A stretch of 41,342 nt of DNA from Alphaproteobacteria bacterium (GCA_017616785.1 JAFZXK010000002.1:1-41342), one strand, 5' to 3'; shown: positions 24,788-32,872, numbered from the stretch's first letter. Translations and numbers: made by a program. Notes: a model not told the origin generated them from the sequence alone.

Positions 24788-25951
24788 CTCTTCCAACACC
24801 GCTATTCCGGGTAATTCGCGGCCTTCGATAAATTCCAAAAATGCACCACCGCCGGTCGAAACATACGTTATATCATCCATCACCCCGCACGCGTCCAGGG
24901 CCGCGACCGTATCACCCCCACCGACAATACTTTCGATTTTTCCACTGCGCGTGTTATCCGCAATCGCGCGCGCAATCGCAAACGACCCGAACGCCCAGGT
25001 CGGTTGCCACTCTGCCATGCCGACCGTTCCGTTCCAAATTACGGTTGCCGCGCGCCCTATTTCGATGGCGTCACGTTCCGCCGTTTTCGGGCCACCGTCA
25101 ATAATCACATCGTCCGGGGCGATATCGGCAATATCTTTGTCGGTGCGCGGCGCATTCGGTTCAAAAACCGGCCCAACACCCTTGTCCAATGGCACCAAAA
25201 ACCGGCAATTATTTTCGCGCGCATACTCCATTATCGCAAGCGCGTTTTCCTTTTGGTCCGGTTCGTACAGCGAATTTCCAACCGGCGCGCCCAACGCATA
25301 GTTAAATGTAGTCCCCAGTGCCCCCCCAACAATTATCGTATCCGAAATCCGCGTAAGCGCGCGCAGAACACCAATCTTGGTCGAAACCTTGGACCCCGCA
25401 ACAATGGACAACACCGGATGTTTCGGGTTTTCCATCACGCGCGTTATGTTTTCAATTTCACTGGCCAACAACAGACCCGCATACGACGGCAAGAACGCGG
25501 TCACACCAACGGTACTTGCATGCGCGCGGTGCGAAACCGCAAAAGCATCATTCACAAAGACATCGAAACCCGCCGCCAATTTTTGCGCGAATTCCGCATT
25601 GTTTTCTTCTTCGCCCGGATAAAACCGCACGTTTTCCAAAAGCACCACATCGCCGTCATGCATATTCGCCAAAAATTTTTTATCTAAGCAATCATCAATA
25701 AACGGCAACTTCATATATTCCGCAATCGGCCGCAGCGAATATTTCATATCGCGCGTCCCCTTTGGCCGCCCAAGGTGCGAAACTATCGCGACCCGCGCGC
25801 CCGCATTACGCAGGTAATCAATCGTCGGCATGCTGCGTTCTATACGAAACCCCTCGGTAATTTTGCCATCAACAATTTGCACATTAAAATCATCGCGCAA
25901 CAAAACATACTTTCCACGCAAATCAATCCCACTAAGTGTTCTAAGTTTCAT
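24782..25951 (-). CDS. pgk: Phosphoglycerate kinase
   Basis: This 389-aa glycolytic enzyme transfers phosphate from 1,3-bisphosphoglycerate to ADP. The N-terminal substrate domain has LLRDDFNVQ, SHLGRPKG and LLENVRFYPGEE; the C-terminal nucleotide domain has SIVAGSKVSTKI and GGGDTVAAL. Two nucleotide-site motifs are unusual: the common GGAKVSSK reads AGSKVSTK, and the common WNGPMGVFE reads WNGTVGMAE. The enzyme is otherwise complete and near the usual length. AAGGAAGG precedes the ATG. It follows the 59-aa gene and may be co-transcribed with it. Confidence 0.95.
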   Translation of the reverse strand: MKLRTLSGIDLRGKYVLLRDDFNVQIVDGKITEGFRIERSMPTIDYLRNAGARVAIVSHLGRPKGTRDMKYSLRPIAEYMKLPFIDDCLDKKFLANMHDGDVVLLENVRFYPGEEENNAEFAQKLAAGFDVFVNDAFAVSHRAHASTVGVTAFLPSYAGLLLASEIENITRVMENPKHPVLSIVAGSKVSTKIGVLRALTRISDTIIVGGALGTTFNYALGAPVGNSLYEPDQKENALAIMEYARENNCRFLVPLDKGVGPVFEPNAPRTDKDIADIAPDDVIIDGGPKTAERDAIEIGRAATVIWNGTVGMAEWQPTWAFGSFAIARAIADNTRSGKIESIVGGGDTVAALDACGVMDDITYVSTGGGAFLEFIEGRELPGIAVLEEC

Positions 25952-25976
25952 TTTCCTTCCTTCCTTTTAATATTTT

Positions 25977-26156
25977 TTAACGTCCTTTTTCGATATCCAG
26001 GCGCGGGAAAAGCCCCTTTGTTCTACAAACATTCATCAAGTCGCTCGGCTCATATGGACGGCGTTCATTGGCCCATTCCAAAATCTCTTTATGAGAATTC
26101 TCGGTCGGTTTTACATCTGTAAAATCAGAAACCTTAAATTCTTTTTTATATTCCAT
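25977..26156 (-). CDS. Small protein of unknown function (59 aa)
   Basis: The ORF reads MEYKKEFKVSDFTDVKPTEN and ends LFPRLDIEKGR. It starts one base after the TGA of the 247-aa gene upstream (TGA-G-ATG), with AAAGGGG inside the end of that gene as ribosome site, so translational coupling is likely. It is hydrophilic, with no signal peptide, membrane segment or cysteine pair. Its stop is 25 nt before the pgk start. Function unknown. Confidence 0.65.
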   Translation of the reverse strand: MEYKKEFKVSDFTDVKPTENSHKEILEWANERRPYEPSDLMNVCRTKGLFPRLDIEKGR

Positions 26157-26157
26157 C

Positions 26158-26901
26158 TCAACACCCCTTTACTTTCTGTAATGCCGTCAGATAATTGATA
26201 TAGTTCGCCTGTGATTGCCGGTGTGTAGTGGCCATAACCTGTTTTGCATTTGGCGCGGCAGTGTTTATTTTCGCCGGTGCCCCAGCAAAGTTTGCACCCA
26301 TCAACAACGCAATCAAAAAATATGGAATATATGGATCGTAATTAGGTTTTAAAGAAACACCAGGGAAGTCAGAAAGGTCGAAAGGCCGATGTTTTTCACC
26401 AGCTTTACTTAACGCATCAAACACCTCAAGCGAAAGTCCACCAGAGTCCGCACATAAATTGGGTGCTTTCACTTTTCGATATGCTTTAGGCAACGGGATA
26501 TCTAAATAAGTATCATATAAACTTTTGGCCGTTTCTGCTGAAAACCCCGTTTCGTTTTTTGGCATACGACATATAAAATCTAACGCCCGAAAAAATCCAG
26601 GGGATCCTTCACGTACACTGACAACCCATTTTATAGCCGGTACTTTAACAGTAATTATTTCTTTAAACTTTCCATACACCACACTTTCATCATCAAGCAA
26701 AATCATAACCGGACCCAATGAAGAATCTTTGATTTCATAATACCCGTATCCTACTTGTGCGTATTCGTTTCCACGCGAATGCCACACATAATTGAAACGA
26801 TTGCGTCTTTTATAATCACTGTTAGAATTTTTCGGAGTAAAATTAAAAACGATTGTTTCCTTGTTTAATATGTTTATAATTTCGTTAACAGGCTCTAACA
26901 T
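26158..26901 (-). CDS. Hypothetical protein with a C-terminal hydrophobic patch
   Basis: This 247-aa protein is not recognised. The N-terminal two thirds is a mixed alpha/beta domain (GPVMILLDDESVVYGKFKEIITVKVPAIKWVVSV). Then come a Pro/Tyr-rich segment (PNYDPYIPYFLIALLMGANFAGAPA) with a possible membrane helix and a polar tail. AGGA lies 9 nt before the ATG. A strong promoter at 27009-27036 leaves a leader of about 100 nt. It is followed by the coupled 59-aa gene. Confidence 0.7.
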   Translation of the reverse strand: MLEPVNEIINILNKETIVFNFTPKNSNSDYKRRNRFNYVWHSRGNEYAQVGYGYYEIKDSSLGPVMILLDDESVVYGKFKEIITVKVPAIKWVVSVREGSPGFFRALDFICRMPKNETGFSAETAKSLYDTYLDIPLPKAYRKVKAPNLCADSGGLSLEVFDALSKAGEKHRPFDLSDFPGVSLKPNYDPYIPYFLIALLMGANFAGAPAKINTAAPNAKQVMATTHRQSQANYINYLTALQKVKGC

Positions 26902-27008
26902 ATTTTTTTCCTATCTCTACTAATTCATACTCATCCGAAATATTCATCGAAACAGAATATTCGTTTGTTTCTTTTGCCCTCACAACCACCTTCGATTGTG
27001 ACACGCAA

Positions 27009-27036
27009 ATTATAGCAAAAACAACAAAAAAGTCAA
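27009..27036 (-). promoter_or_regulatory. Promoter of the 26158-26901 gene
   Basis: TTGACT (27036-27031), 16 nt, TATAAT (27014-27009), with TG one base upstream of the -10; close to consensus. The -35 overlaps the last codons of rnhB. Confidence 0.7.
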
Positions 27037-27653
27037 GATTTTTCGCCGGATTGAACGGCATTCTTAACTGGTCCAAACGACCGCCTGTGGTGTGGTGTTA
27101 TACCATATTTTTCAATTGCGGTCAAATGTTCGGGCGTTGGGTATCCCGCGTTTCTGTCCCAGCCATATTGGGGGAACCGGGACGCCAGGTCCCGCATAAT
27201 TTTATCACGCGTTTCCTTGGCGATTATTGACGCGGCCGCAATGGAAAGCGATTTTGCATCGCCCTTAACAACCGCCCGCCCATGCAGTGCCGCCGGCACA
27301 CGGTTACCGTCAACCAAACAAATTTCCGGTACCTGCGACATCGCCACCACCGCGCGTTCCATCGCACGCATTGATGCCCAAAGTATATTAAGTTCGTCTA
27401 TTTCTGCCGGGCTACATTCACCGACCGCCCAAATTGTATTTTTCGTAATCCAATCGTATGCGGTCGCCCGCTGTGCCGATGACATTTTTTTAGAATCCCT
27501 TATCACAACCGGAATTTCAATATCGCGATTTGGGAAAATCACCGCCGCCGCAACAACCGGGCCACATAGGGGGCCGCGTCCGGCCTCGTCCACACCGGCG
27601 ATTAAACTTTGCCCAATTTCATTTTCAATGGAAAAATCGGCAATCGGAATCAT
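27033..27653 (-). CDS. rnhB: Ribonuclease HII
   Basis: The 206-aa protein carries the RNase HII signature GVDEAGRGPLCGPVVAAAV, with catalytic Asp-Glu at about 22-23, a second Asp in VIRDSKKMS, and the later VKGDAKSLSIAAASIIAKETRD segment. It removes RNA, including single ribonucleotides, from DNA. A GTG one codon upstream (27656) is possible; the ATG at 27653 is preferred because GGGG lies 4 nt before it. It starts 9 nt after the transglycosylase stop. Confidence 0.96.
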   Translation of the reverse strand: MIPIADFSIENEIGQSLIAGVDEAGRGPLCGPVVAAAVIFPNRDIEIPVVIRDSKKMSSAQRATAYDWITKNTIWAVGECSPAEIDELNILWASMRAMERAVVAMSQVPEICLVDGNRVPAALHGRAVVKGDAKSLSIAAASIIAKETRDKIMRDLASRFPQYGWDRNAGYPTPEHLTAIEKYGITPHHRRSFGPVKNAVQSGEKS

Positions 27654-27662
27654 CACGCCCCA

Positions 27663-29390
27663 CTATATAGAATACGGAATATCGTCCATATCCGTGCGAA
27701 CATATTCGTCTTCACTGCTGTACAGCGGCCACTGCGAATCCGCCAAAACTTTTAGTGTCGTAAGTGGCTGATTCAATCGCGCCCGATACAGCCACAAATT
27801 CGCCATCACACGCTTGATATATCCACGCGTTTCATACGCCGGAAAACTTTCGATATAAAGTAACGGGTCATCGGTCGAAAAAGATTTTTCGAACTTTACA
27901 ACCGCGCCCATACCCGCGTTATACGCCGCAAGCATTTTTATAATATTATTGTTCACATTCGGATGCATCAGTAAATCAACAATATGCTGTTGTCCCAAAA
28001 ACATATTGTGTTCCGGGTTCGACATATCGATATCGGACATTTTAACCTTGTTCGCGCGCGCGACCAATTTCGCGGTTCCCGGCATAAGTTGCATTACACC
28101 CTTGGCCCCCGCGCCCGATTTTACACCCGGCCTAAAACCGCTTTCCTGTTTAATGATGGCAAGCAACAATGCCCTGTCGATTGACCAACCGCCCATCGGT
28201 TCCCAATCTGGCAAAGGATATTGCGTGGTATAAATAACATCTTCATCAATTTCTAAAATCCCCCTATCGCGAATCACACCCGAAGACAAAATTGCAACAC
28301 GCGACAAACCATACGCCGTCGCGACCGAATTTATCGCGTGCAACATGCGGTCCGAAACATTTGGCGACATTGAATATTTCAAATATTCTTCGGCCCTGTC
28401 CTTGCGATTTACTTGCAACAACGCAAGCGCGATTTTTCCATATTTGTCGCGGCGAATTTCTTCGACATCGTCATCGGTGAATTCTTGTTCAAAGAATTCA
28501 TATTCCGGCACATCGCCCATCATTGTCGCGGCCAACGCCCCATAAAAAGCCATCGGATGTGCGGCGGCAATTTTCCAATATTTTTTTGCGGCGCGCCCAT
28601 CATCGTTCAAATCGGCGGCGCGCCCGGCCCAAAATGCGGCCTCGGTCTTTCTGGCATTATTTATTTGGGGCAAATCCAAAATTTCACTAAAATACTTTTC
28701 ACTTTCTTTGAACTTTTCTTCTTTGAAATGCAACAAGCCCATCGTCCACAATCCAAATTCAGAATCCGCATCCGCCGCAACGGTTCCCCACTTTTTCGCC
28801 AAATCAAATTCGCCATTGGTATAATACACATACGCCAACCGCCCGGCCAGCCGCCCATAATCAGACGCACTAAGTTTTTTACGAAAACCTTTTTCTTCCA
28901 AAATATTTCGCGCGGTTTTCGTCGAACCACTGCGAATTGCCTTTCTAAATTTTGTGATTTTTTTATCGGTCGAACCCGAATAATTTTTTTCCGTCCACGT
29001 TTCGGATTGCGCCGTTTCAATTGATTGCCCACCCGAAAGCATCGCGGGAACAACCGCCTTTTTCACCTTGGTCTTTTTGCGCACGGCCAATTTTTCCATA
29101 CGCACCGCACCCGGCATATCGGCATATTTGTCCAACCATGCCTTGACCTCAGCCCCCTTGGTGGTGTATGTTTTGGAAAAATAACGTTGATATAAAACCT
29201 CGTTCCTTAAAATCGGGTCAGATAACTGTTTTTGCAATTTATCCGCAGCGGAAAATTTTTCAGAATCTTGCAAAATAAAAATCTGAGAATACAAACTTTC
29301 ATCCGCATCCGACAAAACATCAATTTCGGTTTTCGCGAACGCGCCCGCCGCACACAGCACCGAAAAGATGAATATAAAAACCTTTTTCAT
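27663..29390 (-). CDS. Soluble lytic murein transglycosylase (Slt-like)
   Basis: The 575-aa periplasmic enzyme has a signal peptide (MKKVFIFIFSVLCAAGAFA) and a long superhelical region of paired helices (the Slt U/L-type domain). The C-terminal SLT catalytic domain carries the catalytic Glu416 in AIIKQESGF, then GAKGVMQLMPGTAKL and AAYNAGMGAV. It cleaves peptidoglycan glycan strands to form 1,6-anhydro-muramoyl ends. The ATG at 29390 begins the signal peptide and has GGGGGA upstream; the longer frame to 29438 overlaps nrdR and is rejected. It is co-directional with nrdR (17-nt gap) and rnhB. Confidence 0.93.
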   Translation of the reverse strand: MKKVFIFIFSVLCAAGAFAKTEIDVLSDADESLYSQIFILQDSEKFSAADKLQKQLSDPILRNEVLYQRYFSKTYTTKGAEVKAWLDKYADMPGAVRMEKLAVRKKTKVKKAVVPAMLSGGQSIETAQSETWTEKNYSGSTDKKITKFRKAIRSGSTKTARNILEEKGFRKKLSASDYGRLAGRLAYVYYTNGEFDLAKKWGTVAADADSEFGLWTMGLLHFKEEKFKESEKYFSEILDLPQINNARKTEAAFWAGRAADLNDDGRAAKKYWKIAAAHPMAFYGALAATMMGDVPEYEFFEQEFTDDDVEEIRRDKYGKIALALLQVNRKDRAEEYLKYSMSPNVSDRMLHAINSVATAYGLSRVAILSSGVIRDRGILEIDEDVIYTTQYPLPDWEPMGGWSIDRALLLAIIKQESGFRPGVKSGAGAKGVMQLMPGTAKLVARANKVKMSDIDMSNPEHNMFLGQQHIVDLLMHPNVNNNIIKMLAAYNAGMGAVVKFEKSFSTDDPLLYIESFPAYETRGYIKRVMANLWLYRARLNQPLTTLKVLADSQWPLYSSEDEYVRTDMDDIPYSI

Positions 29391-29407
29391 GAAAATCCCC
29401 CCGCCCA

Positions 29408-29908
29408 TCAAAACAAAGTGGTCTTTGGTAATTTGCACACGATTGTTTCGTCGGTTACCTCTGGTATAGTGTCAATAATTTTCTTAAAGTCCGATATTTT
29501 AGAGAATTTGCGATATACTGAAACAAAGCGCACAAACGCAATCGGGTCAAGGTTTAGCAAAGAATCAGAAACCATTTCACCGACCTGGGCACTGGTTACG
29601 ACATCATCAACATTTTCTGTTTCTAATCGACGCTGAATCGACGCAACAAGGCGTTCAATTTGTTCATCGCCAACCTCGCGATTATGACAGGCCAACTTTA
29701 TACTGCGCCGCAATTTATCGCGGTCAAACGGTTCGGTTTTACCACTATTTTTCCGCACGACCAAATCGCGCATCTGCACACGTTCAACGGTGGAAAATTT
29801 CGCACCACATTGATTGCACACGCGGCGACGACGAATAGTCCCACTTTCCATATCCGGGCGCGAATCCGCCACGCGGCTATCTGAATAATTGCAATACGGA
29901 CATCTCAT
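29408..29908 (-). CDS. nrdR: Transcriptional repressor NrdR
   Basis: The 166-aa regulator has the N-terminal zinc ribbon (MRCPYC with C3 and C6; C31-NQ-C34) and an ATP-cone domain (VVRKNSGKTEPFDRDKLRRSI ... VGEMVSDSLLNLDPIAFVRFVSVYRKF). It senses ATP/dATP and represses ribonucleotide reductase genes. The ATG at 29908 gives the canonical MRCPYC start. The -10 of its promoter ends 7 nt before this ATG and there is no good ribosome site, so the mRNA may be leaderless. Confidence 0.96.
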   Translation of the reverse strand: MRCPYCNYSDSRVADSRPDMESGTIRRRRVCNQCGAKFSTVERVQMRDLVVRKNSGKTEPFDRDKLRRSIKLACHNREVGDEQIERLVASIQRRLETENVDDVVTSAQVGEMVSDSLLNLDPIAFVRFVSVYRKFSKISDFKKIIDTIPEVTDETIVCKLPKTTLF

Positions 29909-29915
29909 AACCCAC

Positions 29916-29944
29916 AATGTAGCAATCTATTGCAATTGTGTAAA
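29916..29944 (-). promoter_or_regulatory. Promoter of nrdR
   Basis: TTTACA (29944-29939), 17 nt, TACATT (29921-29916) with TG one base before the -10. Transcription would start at or beside the ATG at 29908. Confidence 0.5.
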
Positions 29945-30040
29945 GTGATTTTTATCTTCGAAAAAATGCATTTTTTATAAAAATCAAGACCTTTTTTTAA
30001 CATCTGCGCCCCGAACCACAAATTTTTTACCCCCAAAATG

Positions 30041-30049
30041 TGGTATAAT
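30041..30049 (+). promoter_or_regulatory. Extended -10 of ccrM
   Basis: TG-G-TATAAT, 23 nt before the ccrM ATG. No clear -35 and no TTAA-N7-TTAA (CtrA-type) site was seen upstream. Confidence 0.5.
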
Positions 30050-30072
30050 TAGTCGCGGACGAGAGACACAAT

Positions 30073-31173
30073 ATGAACAAATACATCAACCAGATTTTAA
30101 TCGGTGATTGCATAGACCTTATGCGCGGAATTCCCGACGGGTCGGTTGATGCGGTGTTCGCGGACCCACCATATAATTTGCAACTTGGGCAAAAAACACT
30201 TTATCGTCCCGAAGATCAAACGGCGGCGCGCGCGGTGCGTGATAACTGGGACACGTTTGAATCGCCCGCCGAATACAACAAATTTACGCGCGCATGGATG
30301 ACCGAATGCAAACGCGTTTTGCGACCCGACGGCGCAATGTGGACAATCGGTTCGTATCATAATGTGTTCCAGGTCGGCGCAATTATGCAAGAACTTGGTT
30401 TTTGGATTTTGAACGATATAGTTTGGGTAAAAACAAATCCCATGCCGAATTTCCGCGGCACGCGATTTACGAACGCACATGAAACATTGATTTGGGCAAC
30501 ACCGCGCAAAACCGGCAAATACACATTTAACTATGAAACGATGAAAAAATTAAACGGCGGCAAACAAATGCGTTCCGATTGGGACATGAACATTTGTTTG
30601 GGCGAAGAACGCCTTAAAGACGCGGACGGCAAAAGTTTGCACAACACGCAAAAGCCAATGGATTTACTGCGGCGCGTAATTTTGGCATCGACCAAGCCGG
30701 GCGATATAATTTTGGACCCATTTATGGGTTCGGGAACAACGGCGGCGGCGGCGCGCGAACTTGGGCGGAAATTTATCGGCATTGAACGCGAAGAATCATA
30801 TGTAATTGCGGCGCGCGAACGCGTTGCAAAAATCAAACCAATAGACCTTTCGAATATCGAAGTTTCAAAACCAAAGCGCGACGAAATTCGCATCGCGTTC
30901 AGCGAACTTATCGATGGCGGATTACTTTACGTTGGCCAAACATTGGTCAGCCCGCGCGGCGAACGCGTCATGATTGCATCGGACGGGAACCTGGTGCACA
31001 GTTTATATGGCAAGGCATCAATTCACGTTATGGCGGCGCGCATCCAACATTGCCAAAGTTATAATGGTTGGGATTATTGGTCGGCACAAAAGCGCGACGG
31101 TTCGCTTGTTTCAATTGATGAATTACGCAAATACGTCCGCAATATCAAAACCGGCATCAAAAAAGCCGCATAA
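30073..31173 (+). CDS. ccrM: CcrM-type GANTC adenine-N6 DNA methyltransferase
   Basis: This 366-aa beta-class methyltransferase has the catalytic DPPY (31-34, followed by NLQL), the S-adenosylmethionine motif DPFMGSGTT (215-223) and a helical specificity region (WDTFESPAEYNKF, PMPNFRGTRFTNAHETLIW). The C-terminal extension (GGLLYVGQTLVSPRGERVMI ... DGSLVSIDELR) is characteristic of alphaproteobacterial CcrM. CcrM methylates GANTC and couples methylation state to the cell cycle. Length and motif order match Caulobacter CcrM (358 aa). It stands alone, ends at a strong bidirectional hairpin, and is next to divergent nrdR. Confidence 0.93.
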   Translation: MNKYINQILIGDCIDLMRGIPDGSVDAVFADPPYNLQLGQKTLYRPEDQTAARAVRDNWDTFESPAEYNKFTRAWMTECKRVLRPDGAMWTIGSYHNVFQVGAIMQELGFWILNDIVWVKTNPMPNFRGTRFTNAHETLIWATPRKTGKYTFNYETMKKLNGGKQMRSDWDMNICLGEERLKDADGKSLHNTQKPMDLLRRVILASTKPGDIILDPFMGSGTTAAAARELGRKFIGIEREESYVIAARERVAKIKPIDLSNIEVSKPKRDEIRIAFSELIDGGLLYVGQTLVSPRGERVMIASDGNLVHSLYGKASIHVMAARIQHCQSYNGWDYWSAQKRDGSLVSIDELRKYVRNIKTGIKKAA

Positions 31174-31200
31174 GTGCAAGTGGTTAGTGTTAGTAATTAG

Positions 31201-31232
31201 TGAAACACGGTTGCAACCGCAACCGTGTTTCA
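31201..31232. terminator. Bidirectional terminator between ccrM and the small-protein operon
   Basis: A perfect 14-bp inverted repeat (TGAAACACGGTTGC / GCAACCGTGTTTCA) with a 4-nt loop. It lies 27 nt after the ccrM stop and about 40 nt after the end of the minus-strand operon. Confidence 0.75.
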
Positions 31233-31273
31233 TCATCATTGTTTCCACCCTGTTGAGTGGGGAAAATTAAAGA

Positions 31274-31888
31274 TTAATCATATATTAACCAACAAATTTT
31301 TGTCTGTTCGTCATATTCGCCATCTATTAAATCTTCAAATAATAAACTGGCAAAATCTTTTATATCCGTACATTCTTCCAAACTATCAGTATAAATCTTT
31401 GCCTGACCTAATACACGACCACCGCCTACTTCATAACCATCAAAAAATTCGTCAACTTTCCGATTATAAGCAGTAGCGGCATTAACAATTGCTGAAAACT
31501 TGCTCATCTCTTTATTGTTGTTTATTTCACCACCAAAATAAAATCCATCCGTTGTGGATACTACAAAGTATGAATCAGAAAGTTCTTTTATTGATTTGAC
31601 ACCTGTATGCCACCATTTTTCTACGAGTCTTTCAACGACCAAATCACGTTTTGATTTATCAACAGGGAAAGAACCATAAAAACCACCCTGTAGACAATAA
31701 GTTTTTACTATTTCATAAATATCCGACAAACACGGATTAATCGGCACACACGCCTCGGTCTTTTCTACCCAAACATATTTTTCCGGATGTTTTTCACACA
31801 GTGCTTTTCGGTCTGCGGGCGTTGGCACCGCAAATACCGAACCAATTACCGCCAAACCGGTAACAGCTGACAACAAAGTTTTTTTCAT
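31274..31888 (-). CDS. Small secreted protein of unknown function
   Basis: The 204-aa product has a signal peptide (MKKTLLSAVTGLAVIGSVFA). The next segment reads LCEKHPEKYVWVEKTEACVPINPC, followed by a folded domain (VEKWWHTGVKSIKELSDSYFVVSTTDGFYFGG) with a late Cys pair. AAAGGAG precedes the ATG at 31888; a longer frame to 31933 overlaps the preceding gene and is rejected. It is the last gene of the three-gene operon behind the leader RNA at 32645-32837. Confidence 0.8.
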   Translation of the reverse strand: MKKTLLSAVTGLAVIGSVFAVPTPADRKALCEKHPEKYVWVEKTEACVPINPCLSDIYEIVKTYCLQGGFYGSFPVDKSKRDLVVERLVEKWWHTGVKSIKELSDSYFVVSTTDGFYFGGEINNNKEMSKFSAIVNAATAYNRKVDEFFDGYEVGGGRVLGQAKIYTDSLEECTDIKDFASLLFEDLIDGEYDEQTKICWLIYD

Positions 31889-31922
31889 TTTTTCTCCTTT
31901 TGGTTTTGTTGTTTGTTTCAAA

Positions 31923-32321
31923 TTAGCATTCACATCCGTATTCTAGGGCTTCATCGGGGAAATCAATACAATACAAAGTTTGGCACTCGTCTTTTCCCTT
32001 TTGTTCATTCGACCGCATATCCGTCTTCACTGCACCGCCCGCGCCACCACCGACAAAACTGCTGCCGGATTTTGATTGTTCAATTTTTTTGATTTCATTA
32101 TGCAGTGCAATATTTCCAACCACACCAACGCCCGTTGCACCAAGTGTTGCAATGCCCGCAATTTTATAACCGCGTGTGTTTTCTTCACACTCCGCAATTT
32201 GTTTTTTCAATTCATCGCGGCGTTGTTCCAGTTCCTGTATTTGCATATCGATATAGTCCGTTTCACCGTACGCGGAAACGCATGCGAACATTCCAACCAA
32301 AAGTATTATTTTACTTTTCAT
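31923..32321 (-). CDS. Small secreted coiled-coil/glycine-zipper protein, copy 2
   Basis: The 132-aa product has a signal peptide (MKSKIILLVGMFACVSAYG), a short coiled coil (MQIQELEQRRDELKKQIAEC) and a Gly-rich hydrophobic segment (GIATLGATGVGVVGN). A charged helix and a C-terminal Cys block ending YGCEC follow. The preceding 103-aa protein has the same plan (coil ending ...SEC, then a G/A-rich segment, then NNLKKEK-type helix), so the two are likely paralogues. Its ATG lies 11 nt inside the end of that gene (ATGAAAAGTAA overlap), with AAGGTG upstream, indicating coupled translation. Confidence 0.78.
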   Translation of the reverse strand: MKSKIILLVGMFACVSAYGETDYIDMQIQELEQRRDELKKQIAECEENTRGYKIAGIATLGATGVGVVGNIALHNEIKKIEQSKSGSSFVGGGAGGAVKTDMRSNEQKGKDECQTLYCIDFPDEALEYGCEC

Positions 32322-32622
32322 CTTTTGCACCTTCGGTTGGTTTGTTATTTGCTTTTTCTTTTTTCAGGTTATTTAGTTTCACGCCCTGCACTATCGCCGC
32401 GGTTCCGGTCGCAACCGTTCCCGCCGCACCTATCCAGGTCGCGGTTTTCCAGTTTTTATTTTTTCGCCTGCATTCCGATAATTGAATTTCAAGTTCGGAT
32501 ATTTCACGTTTTAATTTTGAAATCTGCATCGCGCGTTGCATATCGGAATCCATAACACCGACATCATCCGCGTGCGCAATTTGCGGAATAAAAAGAATTA
32601 AAAATAATAACAATGTTTTCAC
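32311..32622 (-). CDS. Small secreted coiled-coil/glycine-zipper protein, copy 1
   Basis: The chosen start is GTG at 32622, giving 103 aa with a good signal peptide (MKTLLLFLILFIPQIAHA). A helical coil (ISKLKREISELEIQLSEC) follows, then a glycine-zipper segment (WIGAAGTVATGTAAIVQG) and a Lys-rich tail. GGGGGA sits 4 nt upstream. The longer frame begins with TTG inside the leader RNA and is not credible. It is the first gene after an RNA leader ending in a terminator, so expression may be attenuated. Function unknown; the plan suggests a membrane-associated oligomer. Confidence 0.7.
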   Translation of the reverse strand: MKTLLLFLILFIPQIAHADDVGVMDSDMQRAMQISKLKREISELEIQLSECRRKNKNWKTATWIGAAGTVATGTAAIVQGVKLNNLKKEKANNKPTEGAKDEK

Positions 32623-32644
32623 TTTTCCCCCACTAACCACCAAC

Positions 32645-32673
32645 AAAAAAACCACCGGAACGAACCCAAGTGG
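32645..32673 (-). terminator. Terminator at the end of the leader RNA
   Basis: On the minus strand CCACTTGG (32673-32666) pairs with CCGGTGG (32658-32652), followed by seven T (32651-32645). Confidence 0.6.
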
Positions 32674-32837
32674 CCAGGAGGTTGAAAGCAATTACAAGGA
32701 ATTGTGCGGTATATTATATATTTTACCGCCTTCCTGGCCCATGCCAGGAAACTTTCATCAAAAAACGACGCACCGCGTCGCACTTTTGACGCCTTGTAAA
32801 AGGGCTTTCAAACCCCACCGATGGAACACCCACCGAC
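32645..32837 (-). ncRNA. Riboswitch-like/attenuator leader RNA
   Basis: Transcribed from the promoter at 32844-32872 towards the small-protein operon. Paired elements (given by window position) are 32804-32814 with 32680-32689 (GAAAGC core), 32792-32798 with 32693-32699 (CCTTGTA/TACAAGG), and three enclosed hairpins: 32766-32780 (CGACGC/GCGTCG), 32731-32750 (TTCCTGGC/GCCAGGAA) and 32706-32729 (GCGGTA/TACCGC). It ends in a terminator 22 nt before the first GTG. A third copy of the CCTGGC arm (32672-32679) could pair with 32731-32738 instead, and overlaps the terminator stem, giving mutually exclusive folds. No known riboswitch consensus was recognised. Confidence 0.5.
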
Positions 32838-32843
32838 ATGAGT

Positions 32844-32872
32844 ATTGTATCATAAAATCACACTATGTGCAA
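32844..32872 (-). promoter_or_regulatory. Promoter of the leader RNA and small-protein operon
   Basis: TTGCAC (32872-32867), 17 nt, TACAAT (32849-32844) with TG one base upstream of the -10. Same form as the promoters at 9609 and 21579. Confidence 0.65.

Noticed and set aside
26885..27076. 63-codon minus-strand frame between rnhB and the 247-aa gene
   Set aside because: Its start lies inside rnhB and upstream of the promoter at 27009-27036. A shorter GTG-started version of about 32 codons with AAGGTGG nearby is possible but overlaps the next gene and has no further support.
30001..30072. CtrA-type box (TTAA-N7-TTAA) before ccrM
   Set aside because: One TTAA is present near 29997 but no second half at the right spacing.
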